Positions 12,645 through 23,320 of a stretch of 64,000 nucleotides of DNA are shown here, piece after piece (positions within the stretch are counted from its first letter, which is position 1; each line of letters opens with the position of its first letter). The notes under the pieces were generated by a model. That model did no database searches. It saw only the letters and a program-made list of their open reading frames with translations, and was not told the origin of the DNA. The stretch lies in NCBI RefSeq assembly GCF_932294415.1, contig NC_065535.1, forward strand, positions 96,674,862-96,738,861. The letters run 5' to 3'. This DNA is from Quercus robur. Its lineage: Eukaryota; Streptophyta; Magnoliopsida; Fagales; Fagaceae. The position numbers were made by a program, and so were the translations under genes.

Positions 12645-13385
12645 GTGGGGTTGGAAATTTACTTTAGAATATGCAGGATTGAACGAAAGTTCAGAAGTAT
12701 GTTTGAATACTCAAAATTAGATTCATATTGCAAAGACTCCCAAGTCCCAACTGGTGTGAATTTTGAAGAGCACTACCCTGTTAAAATCCATCCACTTGGG
12801 TGTGTCAGGCCCACTTGCAAGACTCAATCTAGTAGACATAGAGTAATGCTGACCATTTCAAGTGTTAGTAAGTGGCTGCATAATACCTCTTTTTTGGAGG
12901 AGATTCTTAGACATTATGATATTGAAGAAAGGTGTTTCATAATGAATGAACACAGCCTTCATATTGGATTAGAAGATGTGTTGTATATATCCGGATTTCC
13001 AAAAAGTGGCAAAGCCGTTCATAAGCAATGAAAAAGATGCAAATAATTTTTTTTTACTTTGTACTAGGGTGGTAAGATGCAAAATATGTATAGAGACAGA
13101 GATGGAAAAGTTGAATATATCACCAACTTAAAATTAGCTCATCTTAGGAGGACTTTTACGGTAGCTCCTCCAGAAATAAGTGAAAACAGTGACGAGTTTA
13201 GGCAACACATTAGAGCAGCTGTATTGTATGTAATTGGTTATATAGTGATGCCGGATACATCAGGATCTGCAGTTTGAAGCTCCTGCCTTGGCCTTCTGGA
13301 AAACATTGAAGAAATAAAATATTATTCTTGGGGTGCTGCATTGTTGGCTCAGACACATCATTCATTAGATATTTGCAACCAATAG
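12645..13385 (+). pseudogene. Plant mobile domain (PMD) gene fragment
   Basis: A first block (12645-13031) ends in SLHIGLEDVLYISGFP, the hallmark motif of the plant mobile domain of MAIN/MAIL-type proteins and of some Gypsy and MULE elements. After a short gap that could be an intron (ending TACTAG near 13068), a second block gives LKLAHLRRTFTVAPPEISEN and then VLYVIGYIVMPDTSGSAV. An in-frame TGA follows at 13275-13277. Reading on in the same frame gives SSCLGLLENIEEIKYYSWGA, the next conserved PMD segment, up to a stop at 13383-13385. The in-frame stop and the lack of the rest of the domain mark it as broken. It lies between the two copies of the last-exon duplication. Confidence 0.7.
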
Positions 13386-13865
13386 TTCAAACATATATGC
13401 ATTGACCAAGCATTGTTTTTCTTTAATCGTAAGCATTGATATTTCAAATATAAGGGTATATATTTATGTTATTTTTTCTAACATTGGATTGAGAATTACA
13501 GATTTTTTTCTGAAAGAATATCCCAAGGCTTCTTGAATGTTTAACAAAAATCAACAAACTTGGGGTGCAAGGCCAATAATTTTCCTTTGTTGACAAGTTT
13601 TCCTGAATTTTTATACCGGCCATGCAAAAATACATACCATTACAATCCTCCGGAGCCAATCCATGTAATCTTGGATAATTTACAAGCGTAGGAAGTAGGT
13701 ATGCCTTCTACTTTATCCCTTGAGTTGAGTGTGTGTGTTTGGGGGGTGGGGAATGAATGATTTTTTATATTCATGTCATGTTGTCTTTGTGTGTGCCTCA
13801 TGTTCTATTTCCATCATTGTAGTATGTCTTAGTACCTAATTTTTCGAAGCCTGTGATCCTTTGTT

Positions 13866-15642
13866 TTCCAAGAATCAGCTTCTATACTCTTTAGTCTGGT
13901 CTCTTCCAGAATCCTTTGTGAATACAATTCTACTTCTGCAATCTAATCATGCATCACTAAAAATGGCTAAAAATCTCACCTTTGATGTACTCATATAAAA
14001 TTCTCAACTGGTTTGTCTATATAATTTTCAACATCTTTGTATTGAGTATAACAATAACTATCAAATACATTGACTAGCTTTGTTACTGTCTCTTAGCTTC
14101 TTTTTGGCAAGAATCGGCTGTTGTTGAACTCTAAACCATTTTTCTACCAAACTCCACAATGTCAACGTCCTGTATATAAACTAGTGAAGCAAAAACAAGC
14201 AAATGGCTTTGGTCTATGCCCACAAACACACAGCATACACGAAACCGTTGAGAAATCATGAACCACACTAATTGGAGGTATAGTTTACCATCAGGGCTTC
14301 ATACCCTCATTGATCTTTATATAAGATTGGACTAGTGGTACCAATCTAGCATCCAATTGATTTTGGCCTACGTATGGCATACTCCATTTAGGGGAGTTAC
14401 TGCATTTACTGCAGAAACTGCATGCAATATTGATTGCCTGTATGGGAGCTGTGGGGGGTTTTGCAGCAAACACTGTCCAGTTCTATTTTTGATTTGGCTC
14501 CAATTTAGATATAATTAAATGCTCTGTAATTTCAATTTAGCTTTGGATTCAGTCTCTATATATTTTTTTTGATAAAGTAGAAAGTTTAACCCTCTATGTT
14601 GTGTGTTCATTTCCATGATTTAACTTTAGTTGCTCCAGTAAACGGAGACCAATTCTGTGTAACTATTCTAGAAGAAGTGAGGCAGCAGTCTGAAGGACCT
14701 CTTTTCAAAAAATCAACTGAATAATTTAAAATATTTCCCCCTGATGTTAAAGGTGATGACATTCTTCAAAGTGAGCAGCACCATTCCAAGGCATCCTGTA
14801 GAACTGCCTCGAGAATCTCACTTTTCCTCCTGAAGTAAAGCAGCACTATTCAAAGTCATCACTTCTTGAAGAATTGCCACGAACTAACGTACTTTTGCTC
14901 TTGAAGGCCATTGTGATGTTGTGTCTCAAAAAATCAGTCAAGAACAAACAAATGAGAAAAAGCAAAGCACCTGAGTTTATCGAGTTAAGTGATGATGATG
15001 AACATAATCTGAATCATGCACCTAGAAAGCAAGCATTTGAGAACAGTGAATGCTCTATATGGTACATGGTGTAAAAAGCGGTCCCTTAGCGATGTGATCA
15101 CTCAAACGTTGGAGCTATACTAGGTCTTATGCATCAAACATCAAGGTTTGGAGGAGAGATCTGAGTGAAAAAGATGCAATCTCTTTGACTGAAGCTCTTT
15201 GCCAGAATTCTTTTCAATACAAAAGGTTAAGGTTTTTGTTACTATGATGTCTTTATATTTGAAGTTTATAGAGTAAAGAAGAGAGAGCCCATCAACTACA
15301 TATGAACTTGTTTAATTGCATCAAGTGTGTTCACATGGAACTAGAATGTAAACATACTCAGAAAGAATCCTTTAGATTGAATAGATGTTCTGATCTGAAT
15401 ATCAAGGTCACTACTGCTGGAATTTGCAATGGGATGTACATGACAATAGATATTATATGGATGTTAATTAGTTCTAGCAATTTATCACTTAATTAAATTT
15501 TTTTTTTTACTTGTTTCTGTTATTTCTTGTGGAAAGTTTAATTTTTTCCCCATCTTAAACCAAGTGTTAGCCCAAAATAAAGATGTTGAAAGGATCAATT
15601 CCGTGACTTGCAAGATGCCAATAACTCAAATGAGTAATTCAA
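13866..15642 (+). pseudogene. Decayed second copy of the last intron and last exon of gene 1
   Basis: Same order and orientation as 10560-12630. The exon-like part starts after TTGCTCCAG near 14637 and runs to about 15220. It is destroyed by an early TAA (AAATCAACTGAATAATTT near 14721) and by several frameshifts. FIELSDDDE and CSIWYMV remain readable near 14975-15075. It has only one copy of the GYF end, so the tandem duplication in the source copy is either later or was lost here. No upstream exons are present. Confidence 0.85.
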
Positions 15643-17129
15643 AGGTTCCTTGAGTACTTTTTTTTCTGAATGAACAAATTGGCAAAATGAGTGTGTTTAG
15701 TTTGTTTACATGGTGAGTCAATGTGGGAAGAAAAGTTGGCTTATGCGATGGTTTAGGAGACTAGATGTCTATGTATATATCATCTCTCGCACATCATGTG
15801 AGTCTTACACAATTGTGATGCTCACGTGTTGTGAGACAGATAATGCATCTGCCAAATGCATGAGGTAATTAATTGCTCGAGTTCAACTTCCCAATGCTGT
15901 AATTAACTAATTATGTTGATGGCAAGCGACAAAATGTTAGTTGTAAAAATGATTGGGCGAGAGTATAAATTCGAGTGCAGTTAGATTTACTCATTGCTGC
16001 TTGAAGCAAGGTCTAGAGCAGGCTTTTCTGGAACTAAATATAAATTGTCATAATTTAAGATAATGGAAATGTTAATAGTAAAGACCTGCGTTCTCGAGCC
16101 ATTCATAACGATTATGCACCAAATCTAAACTTTACATTAAGCAGTTTACCGAAGTAGGTTCACTGATCATATAATAAAAAATAAAAAAATGGAACTATTA
16201 CTTTTATTTAAAATAAAATAAAAACTATTACTTTTCATTTAAGAGTGTATTAGATAAATATATCCTATACATATCTGTATCTATTTAGCAATCAGCCCTT
16301 TCGTTTCTTTGATACCTCCTAGTGTTCTGATCAAAGTGTCCTACCGTATTTTCAGTGACTTTTCTGAACATCAATGCTTCTTAAATTTCCAAAGTGTTGT
16401 TTGTTTACCAGGGAATCCATTTACTGAACAGGTCAAAAGGAGCATTTTTGTCTCCTGAGATGCAAGTAAATCAGGGAATTGAAATGTTGTCTGGTGATAA
16501 TCTTGTTGCAAAAACAGAACTGAGTGAAAGTCATTCATGCATAATTATCAAATGTTCCTATTACGCAATAAGATCAAATTCTTTTTTACAACAAATGTAA
16601 ACAGTTCAAAGCAGGAAATACATAATTTTCATATTGATTTCGTTCTCAATATATCTTTCTGATACCATATTGTATTGATGATGCCTTTTAATAGACAGAA
16701 AACCTCACTAAATATCGTAATGTGCCAACAGAACACAAATAATACATCTACATTATCCAGGAGGAGGCCAAGACAACTAGAAAACCCAAGAGGAGTTTCC
16801 CATAAGTTATTGATCTTATTCGGAATACAAGTGTTTAAATTAACAATTCTTTGGAGGAACAAAATTAAGATTTTCAAGAACCTTTCCATGTTAAGCATCC
16901 AAGGTCTAAATTAATAATTCTTATACAAAATAATATCTTATTTTCCTCATAGTTCAACGGAATGAGTAAACATCTTGACAACATCACATGCAACAAAATA
17001 TCAACCAAATTGCACGATGCCAGCAAACTATAGTTTGTTCCTGCATCATTATATTCTTGCAGGATTTTTCTAGAAGGCATCATGTCAAACCTCGATTTGG
17101 TAATGAAGACAATTTCTCTCACTTGGCCA
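15643..17129. other. Intergenic DNA and 3' flank of the CMC2-like gene
   Basis: AT-rich sequence without a supported coding region. The part next to 17130 should include the 3' untranslated region and polyadenylation site of the minus-strand gene that ends there. The short ORFs around 16.4-17.1 kb have no recognisable domain. Confidence 0.5.
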
Positions 17130-18706
17130 TTACGATTGCACAAAATTATTCTCCTCAGAAGCTTCCTTCCTAAGAGCTTGTAGCCTCTCTTTCAATATCT
17201 TACTCTGTTCAAAGTTTGTTTTCCGCTTTATAGCTTTCTGTCAAAATTTTGAAAGATCTTAATACAAAGGAATTACAAAATAAAGACCTAAACCAAAGAG
17301 AAACTGAGATCCATAAAAAACTCACTTCCTCCCTGAAACAACGATCAAGCTTTATTTTGAGATTTGTACATTCGCCAAAGAATTTTCCAATAGGATGGTC
17401 TATATGGCACTTCTGGAACTCTTCAATAATCTGCACAAATCAGATGATATATCAGTCAGACCAAACACTTATCCGCTTCTTTGCCATCTTCCAACACCAC
17501 TTGATTTGAAAGAATGGAAAGTTTCTAATGAACCAAACATGATAATCAAAATTATAACACAAACTTTCATGGTTAGTGATGCAAAAGACAGGTCACTTTA
17601 AAAATGTTCCCATGCAAATTATTTTGACTTCTCCTGCTCACAGTTGATGATAAGGTGTTCATCACAAAATCACATTCCCCCTTATTGAACTCTAGCCATA
17701 TCCCAACCATTCATATATATATAGCCCTCAGAGGTGGACACCACCACCTTGCCCGGGCTTTGGAAACCCCATTGAAGTAGAATTCCCATTCCAAGCCATC
17801 CTGTTTGCTGAGTGCCTCCCTATAAATATATATATATATTTTTCAACCAAGCAAATTTAGCCTACTGTATGGTGGTGGAGGATTATGTGGTTTCCAGGTT
17901 TGTTCCCAAAACGTCCTTTCAACTTTTCCAGTGATTCTAGACAGGATAGGGACTAAAGAGAGGCATTAAAATGGGGTTATAATGTATCCATTCTATGATA
18001 ATTCTGAAGAAGAATTATTGAATCAAGGGACCATCTGTTTTATGAATGTTCTGTAATCCAGAGAATTCGGAAGCAGATTCTTAAAAAAAGCCTCATTGAC
18101 AGACCAATAAGCGGATGGAATGATGAGCTAGATTGGGCAGTTAACAAGTTGAAAGAAAATGGTTTAAGACAGACTATCTGCAAAGCATGGCAAGCTACAA
18201 TATATCACATTTGGAAGGATAGAAATGAAAGAGTTTCACAATGGTCAAGTTAACAGTGAAGAGATGCTGCTGAAAGAAATCCGTGCTGATGTGAGGGGCA
18301 GAGCAGTGACAAAAACAAGAATGAAGAATTCAATCCAAAATGGGATTTGTGTTGTGTGTGGAGGCTGCCTTGCATTATTCAATGATTTGAATTTAGCTTG
18401 TCTGTTTTCTTTTTGTTAATGGCTGTTTTGTTTGGTTTAACTGTAGTGCAGCCGGGCTGCTTTGGTTAAATGAAAAGTTAACTATTCATCCAAAATAATA
18501 ATAATAATAACCAAGAAAATGCACAAATGCATATATGCATCCAGTCATTCAAGTTAAACCCACGAAAATAAATATTAAAAACAAGAAACTTATAAGCATA
18601 ACATATACTTAGTTGTGAATAACAAGTAACAAGTAAAGCTAGTAGGCGAAGATGGACTCACTTCAGTGCACATTGGGTGCTTGTGTAGCGTTAACGGGGG
18701 ATGCAT
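17130..18706 (-). CDS. CMC2: COX assembly mitochondrial protein 2-like, twin CX9C protein
   Basis: A small protein of the mitochondrial intermembrane space. CMC2/Cmc1 family members help assemble cytochrome c oxidase and are imported by the MIA40 disulfide relay. Three exons on the minus strand: 18706-18662, 17430-17326, 17237-17130, with GT-AG introns, giving 85 aa, the usual size for the family. Exon 1 encodes MHPPLTLHKHPMCTE, exon 2 starts IIEEFQKCHIDHPIGKFFGE, and exon 3 encodes KAIKRKTNFEQSKILKERLQ and a short tail. Two CX9C motifs are complete: CTEIIEEFQKC, which spans the first splice junction, and CTNLKIKLDRC. A paired helix-turn-helix with two disulfides is expected. There is no N-terminal presequence, as is normal for MIA40 substrates. 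Intron 1 (18661-17431) contains a sense-to-+ LINE fragment. No exon shows a defect, so I regard the gene as functional. Confidence 0.88.
17866..18515 (+). mobile_element. LINE fragment (end of reverse transcriptase ORF, zf-RVT region) with (TAA)n tail
   Basis: Broken reading frames give VVSRFVPKTSFQLF and, after shifts, SRDHLFYECSV followed by WQATIYHIWKDRNERVSQW. These are typical of the zinc-binding tail region after the reverse transcriptase domain in plant L1-type LINEs. The 3' end is an (AAT)n-like simple tail at 18496-18511. Frameshifts near 18020 and stops after 18245 show decay. It sits inside intron 1 of the CMC2-like gene, in antisense. Confidence 0.7.
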
Positions 18707-19440
18707 TCTCCCTTCTTTTTATCTTTCAATTAAAATCAAATTCAACCTGTAGCCCCCTGCAACAGCAACCACCAACAAAAATATTTCAACATTCAAATGC
18801 AACTTTCACCAAATGAAAACAAACCATATACATCACATTCCGCCTCCATTTTCTTCCTAAGAAAATTAAAAGCATAAAAAAAATAAAAAGGTAATATACT
18901 CCATTTTTTTCACATAGCACAAATTAACAATAGAAAATCTGGAAGTGCACATAAAAAATTGGGAGAAAAAAACACACACACACACACAAAGAAAGCAAAG
19001 CCCAATTTATTTATTTGTTAATACATATAGAAGCAATAGAAATGGAAAGGTCAATTATTCATCAAAACCCAATGAGAAAGCAAACACACAAATATGAACA
19101 AAGCCCAGATTTTTTAAGAACATACACACACACATAAACAATAGAAATGGAAAAGGATACATCATACACCAAAACCCAATAAGGAAAAAAAAAAAAAAAA
19201 AAAAAAAGCAATTGTGAGGAGTAAAAAAGATTTGTTGCATCATCGAGCAACACACAAAGTTTCAGGCAATATAAGATGTTATTGACGAGCCAAAGCTGTG
19301 AGAGAGAAGAGTGTATACCTGGCAAATGGAGGTACGGTGAGAGAGAAGGAAATGGTGAGAGAGTCTGAGGAGCTAGACAATGAGAGACGTCAGAAACGAG
19401 CAGAAAGAGAGAGAGAGAGAGAGAGAATGAATGAGAGAGT
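18707..19440 (-). promoter_or_regulatory. 5' leader and promoter side of the CMC2-like gene
   Basis: On the minus strand a pyrimidine-rich leader ((CT)n, read as GAGAGA at 19403-19424) ends in a donor-like CAG|GTATAC at 19319/19318. An acceptor TTGCAG lies just before 18756, 50 bases upstream of the ATG. A 5' untranslated exon plus a leader intron of about 560 bp is therefore likely. The T-rich/A-rich run at 19183-19206 falls inside that intron. Inference from splice consensus only. Confidence 0.45.
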
Positions 19441-21199
19441 TTTTTTTTTTTTTTTTTTTTGTGTTAGTCTATGTTTGAAAGGAATAATAAATTTACAATT
19501 TTTTGCTTAAAATATTTGAATTTATAATTGGATAAATTTATAAATTTATTACCGGTGTAAATTTACATTTATGTTATTTATTTTGTATTTAATTTTATTT
19601 GCATTTAGTTTATTTATGAAATGATAAAGGAAGCGAGTAGATGATGGTAATTGCATGTGAAGGAAGAGAAACAAATAAAAAAATATATTTTAATGAAATG
19701 TTGAGTAAAATAAATAATATAATATGAGGTGTTTAGAAAAATGCTTATGTAAAATAGAAAAAGTAGGTTTTTATATTAAAATAGATAGAAATTTTTACAC
19801 AAGTTAATGCAAATGCTCTTAAGTTCATCTATGATGTTTGTGTAATTATAATTTATAGGCTAAAATATTATCTTCTTTCCTAAACCTTGTCAAAAAGTTC
19901 GTTTTTTGTTATTAAACTTTGTAAAATGCTTTTTATCAATAGTTTAGAGATAATAATAGGGACAAAAATCAATATTTTATGAATGAGAAAAGAACCTTTT
20001 TTATTTTTAGTTTAATGACAGAAAGTGAAATATTTTCAATAGTTTAGAGATTAAAAAAAAAAACAAATTTTTTAAACTTTAGGAATGAAAATCAAAATTC
20101 ATACAAATTTTAAGCACCAAAATAATATTTTATAAGCAAGAGAAAAGAAAATTGGTGTATTTTCTTAATGTTGAATGAAAAAGAACCCTGATTTACCTTC
20201 TCTAAAAATTTTGGAAGTTTAATTTTATCTAAAGATCCATTTTTAAAAAATGAAAATTTTGAAGGACCGAAATGTGTTTTTTTTAAAATAAATCATACTT
20301 CTTTGAGGGAAGAAAAATTCAAAGGGATCAAATAGGGACATAGTGGCCCTTATGGGCTTGGTCATGCATATGACAGTGGTAATTACAATGAGAAGGTTAT
20401 TACTCATAAAGATTGCCTTTATTTGGATTGTTCTCTGTAACTCATAAACACTGAGTCATAGATGGATTTGTTAATGATAGCAGATTCATTAGCATGCCTC
20501 AATGAAGATGTACTCAGGTCATGCACACACTGCCCATCATACGCCAAGAATTGGTTTCGCTCAAAGCATATCATTTGCATGCTCAATAAAGAAGTGCAAT
20601 TCAATTTCTAACATATGGAAAGAACACACACCATATCATTTGCATCTACTACAAATTATTAATGGGGAATTTAGATTATATCTCTGGTGCATTAATATAA
20701 ACTTTTCTTCCATTTTCATTTTGGATTGAAAAGATTGATAATAGGAGTCTCAATTAATTCCAGATCAAACAAGTAGCTAGTAAATGTTGGATCTTCTATA
20801 AGGCCAAGAAAGAGCCTGAATCTAGGCCACATATGGCATACCAATGATTTTGGAAGTTGGATAATTCGTGTGAAACAGCATCAAGTAGAAGAAAATGTCA
20901 TAGTCAAACCATTAGATCCATTCATATTAAACTTACTCGATTGGAAGAAAAACTTTGAAACATGTCTTTTGACTTTCTTAAGTACGTGAGAACATTAGAA
21001 AGCCAAATAAAAAAACTCATAAAAAGAGTTAATTGTATATCCGATACTCAAAAGCAAAGAAAAAACAAAACCTCTGGCAAATGAAAGGGATTTTGTAGAA
21101 GAAAACCAAATTCTCCTCAGAAAAATATGTTGCAAAACTCTAATGCTATGCAATCAAAACTCCTACTGCTCTTTGCCTTTCTTTTCCATCTATTGTATA
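19441..21199. other. AT-rich intergenic DNA
   Basis: Starts with a T run (19441-19460). The rest is low-complexity AT-rich sequence; no supported gene, RNA or complete transposon was recognised. The short ORFs around 20.4-20.7 kb show no known domain. Confidence 0.5.
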
Positions 21200-21207
21200 G
21201 CCAAGTT

Positions 21208-22614
21208 TAGGGGTGTTCGTGGTACAGTGCGAATTTGGGCCATTTTTAGAACCATACTTTACGGTGTGGTTTAGAGTTTAGCCAAAACCATAACCACACT
21301 ACGGGTTTTTTAAAAAATTAACCATAAAACACATACTATATCATAAGTTAGACCACGTTTGAAACATATTGCATTTCTAACAATTCGAGCTCAGTAGACT
21401 CGATTTACCCAGGAAGCTGACGTGGAGAAACTAGAAAATCGAGTTTACTGAACTCGATTTCTATACATAGAAATCGAGTTTAGTGAACTCAATTTCTGTG
21501 TACAGAAACCAAGTTTAACAAACTCGGTTTCTGTACATAGAAACCGAGTTTATTAAAATCGATTTCTATGTATAGAAAATCCAGGGAACGCTCATCTTCT
21601 GCTCAAAAAATCCAAAGAACGAAGAAGAAAGAAGCAACGGAGAGTTCAAAATGAAGAAGAAAGAAGCAACGAATGAAAACCCAGGCGCCGATTCTGACCA
21701 AACCCAGGCGCCTGAAGCTTCATCGTTCGCGGCGGCGATTCTGACCAAACCCAGGCGCCTGAAGCTTCAGGCGATGCAAAACGCAGAGATCGGACGTGTT
21801 CGCGGCGGCGAGACACGTCCGATCTCTGCGTTTTGCACCGCCTGAAGCTTCAGGCGCCTGGGTTTGGTCAGAATCGCCGCCGCGAACGATGAAGCTTCAG
21901 GCGCCTGGGTTTGGTCAGAATCGGCGCCTGGGTTTCATCGCCTGCGTTCTCTGGATTTTTTGAGCAGAAGATGAGCTCTCTGGATTTCTATACATAGAAA
22001 TCGATTTTAATAAACTCGGTTTCTATGTACAGAAACCGAGTTTGTTAAACTTGGTTTCTGTACACAGAAATTGAGTTCACTAAACTCGATTTCTATGTAT
22101 AGAAATCGAGTTCAGTAAACTCGATTTTCTAGTTTCTCCACGTCAGCTTCCTAGGTAAATCGAGTCTACTGAGCTCGAATTGTTAGAAATGCAATATGTT
22201 TCAAACGTGGTCTAACTTATGATATAGTATGTGTTTTATGGTTAATTTTTAAAAAAACCCCCACACTACACCTCATTTTTGCGATCACATGTATGGTGAG
22301 ATGTATAAGATGCAATTTGATCAGTTTGAAATCAGTATATTTTTCAAATTTTAAGCTTTTCCTACCCAGCCCAAAACTGATTTTTCCTTTTGTTTTGGGC
22401 CAAGTTTTAAACTATTAAACTAGTTTTTTTTTTATTTTGGGTTGGCTTTCCCAATCAACACTTACTTGGATTATTAAACCTTTTTTTTTTTGAAAACCAG
22501 TGTTATTAAATTATTAATATATAGAGAAGGTGTGGTACAATGCATTGTTACATATAGTGCGGTGTGGTTATGTCATTTTGCGGGTGGTTTTGGTGCAATT
22601 TTTGAACACCCCTA
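21208..22614. mobile_element. hAT-type non-autonomous transposon (outer element)
   Basis: Ends with terminal inverted repeats TAGGGGTGTTCG (21208-21219) and TGAACACCCCTA (22603-22614), one mismatch. It is flanked by a perfect 8-bp target duplication GCCAAGTT (21200-21207 and 22615-22622). Eight bases is the hAT superfamily length, and TAGGGGTGTTC is a familiar plant hAT end. There is no transposase ORF. A second element of 958 bp sits inside. Confidence 0.88.
21303..22260. mobile_element. MULE-like palindromic element nested in the hAT element
   Basis: The ends GGGTTTTTTAAAAAATTAACC and its inverted copy are flanked by a perfect 9-bp direct repeat CCACACTAC (21294-21302 and 22261-22269). Nine bases is the Mutator-like target size. 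The whole element is one long hairpin: arms of about 450-500 bp pair from both ends to a 13-base loop (21800-21812) inside a GC-rich core (about 21680-21950; the CAGGCGCCTGAAGCTTC block occurs in several copies). The outer arms contain a ladder of smaller palindromes built on AACTCGATTT. The left arm has about 60 bp not matched on the right. No transposase. Confidence 0.85.
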
Positions 22615-22735
22615 GCCAAGTTAATGGAAAACTAAGCCAGCACTGTCAACTATCAACCTACTCCAAGACAACAAAAAGATGGATAAAATAAATAAACGAA
22701 TGCTTGCACTCTAAGAAGAAAAGAACCATCTTCAA

Positions 22736-23060
22736 CTCAATCCTTTAGTTGCTTCAAAACACACTACTTTTTTTTGGATGAATTACACACCACTTCCTCT
22801 AATAATATATTTTTCTTGTATACTAATAAATTCCAAAATGAGCTAATCTTTTAACCAAAAACACAACAATGTTCATACAGACACAAAGTTCTTTCAATCC
22901 TTCAGTTGCATCAAGACACACTACATATTTTGGGATGAATTACACACCACGTCCTCTAAACATATGGTTTTCTTGTATCATAATTCTAAATGCCAAAATG
23001 AGCTAATCTTTTTAACCACAAAAACAGCAATATACATACAGACACAAAGATATTTCTATA
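22736..23060. repeat. Two-copy tandem repeat of about 155-165 bp
   Basis: Both units contain TTTGG[G]ATGAATTACACACCAC, TTTTCTTGTAT, CCAAAATGAGCTAATCTTTT and CATACAGACACAAAG in the same order (about 22736-22890 and 22891-23055). The repeat lies about 300 bp beyond the stop codon of the FAR1-related gene, in or near its 3' untranslated region. Confidence 0.75.
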
Positions 23061-23320
23061 TATTTTGTACATATTGGAACCCTCGTGAAAACACCATGCA
23101 AAGGAGAGGCTTTTTATATGGTGTCTACAAAAGACAACTTGTATCAATTATATGTATGTACCAAAACTCTCAAAATGCCATACAAAGAACCTCAGCCCCA
23201 AGCCTTCAACAAAAGAAGCTTTCCTCTCAAATCTTGCTATACAAATCCCCAAACTTGCTTTCTGTGATAATTTCCACCGTGTTTCCCTCTGCTTTCCACG
23301 AGAATTCAACACTATGCTAA

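Noticed and set aside
20419-20729. Overlapping ORFs in opposite strands near 20.5 kb
   Set aside because: No conserved domain, splice structure or repeat relationship recognised.
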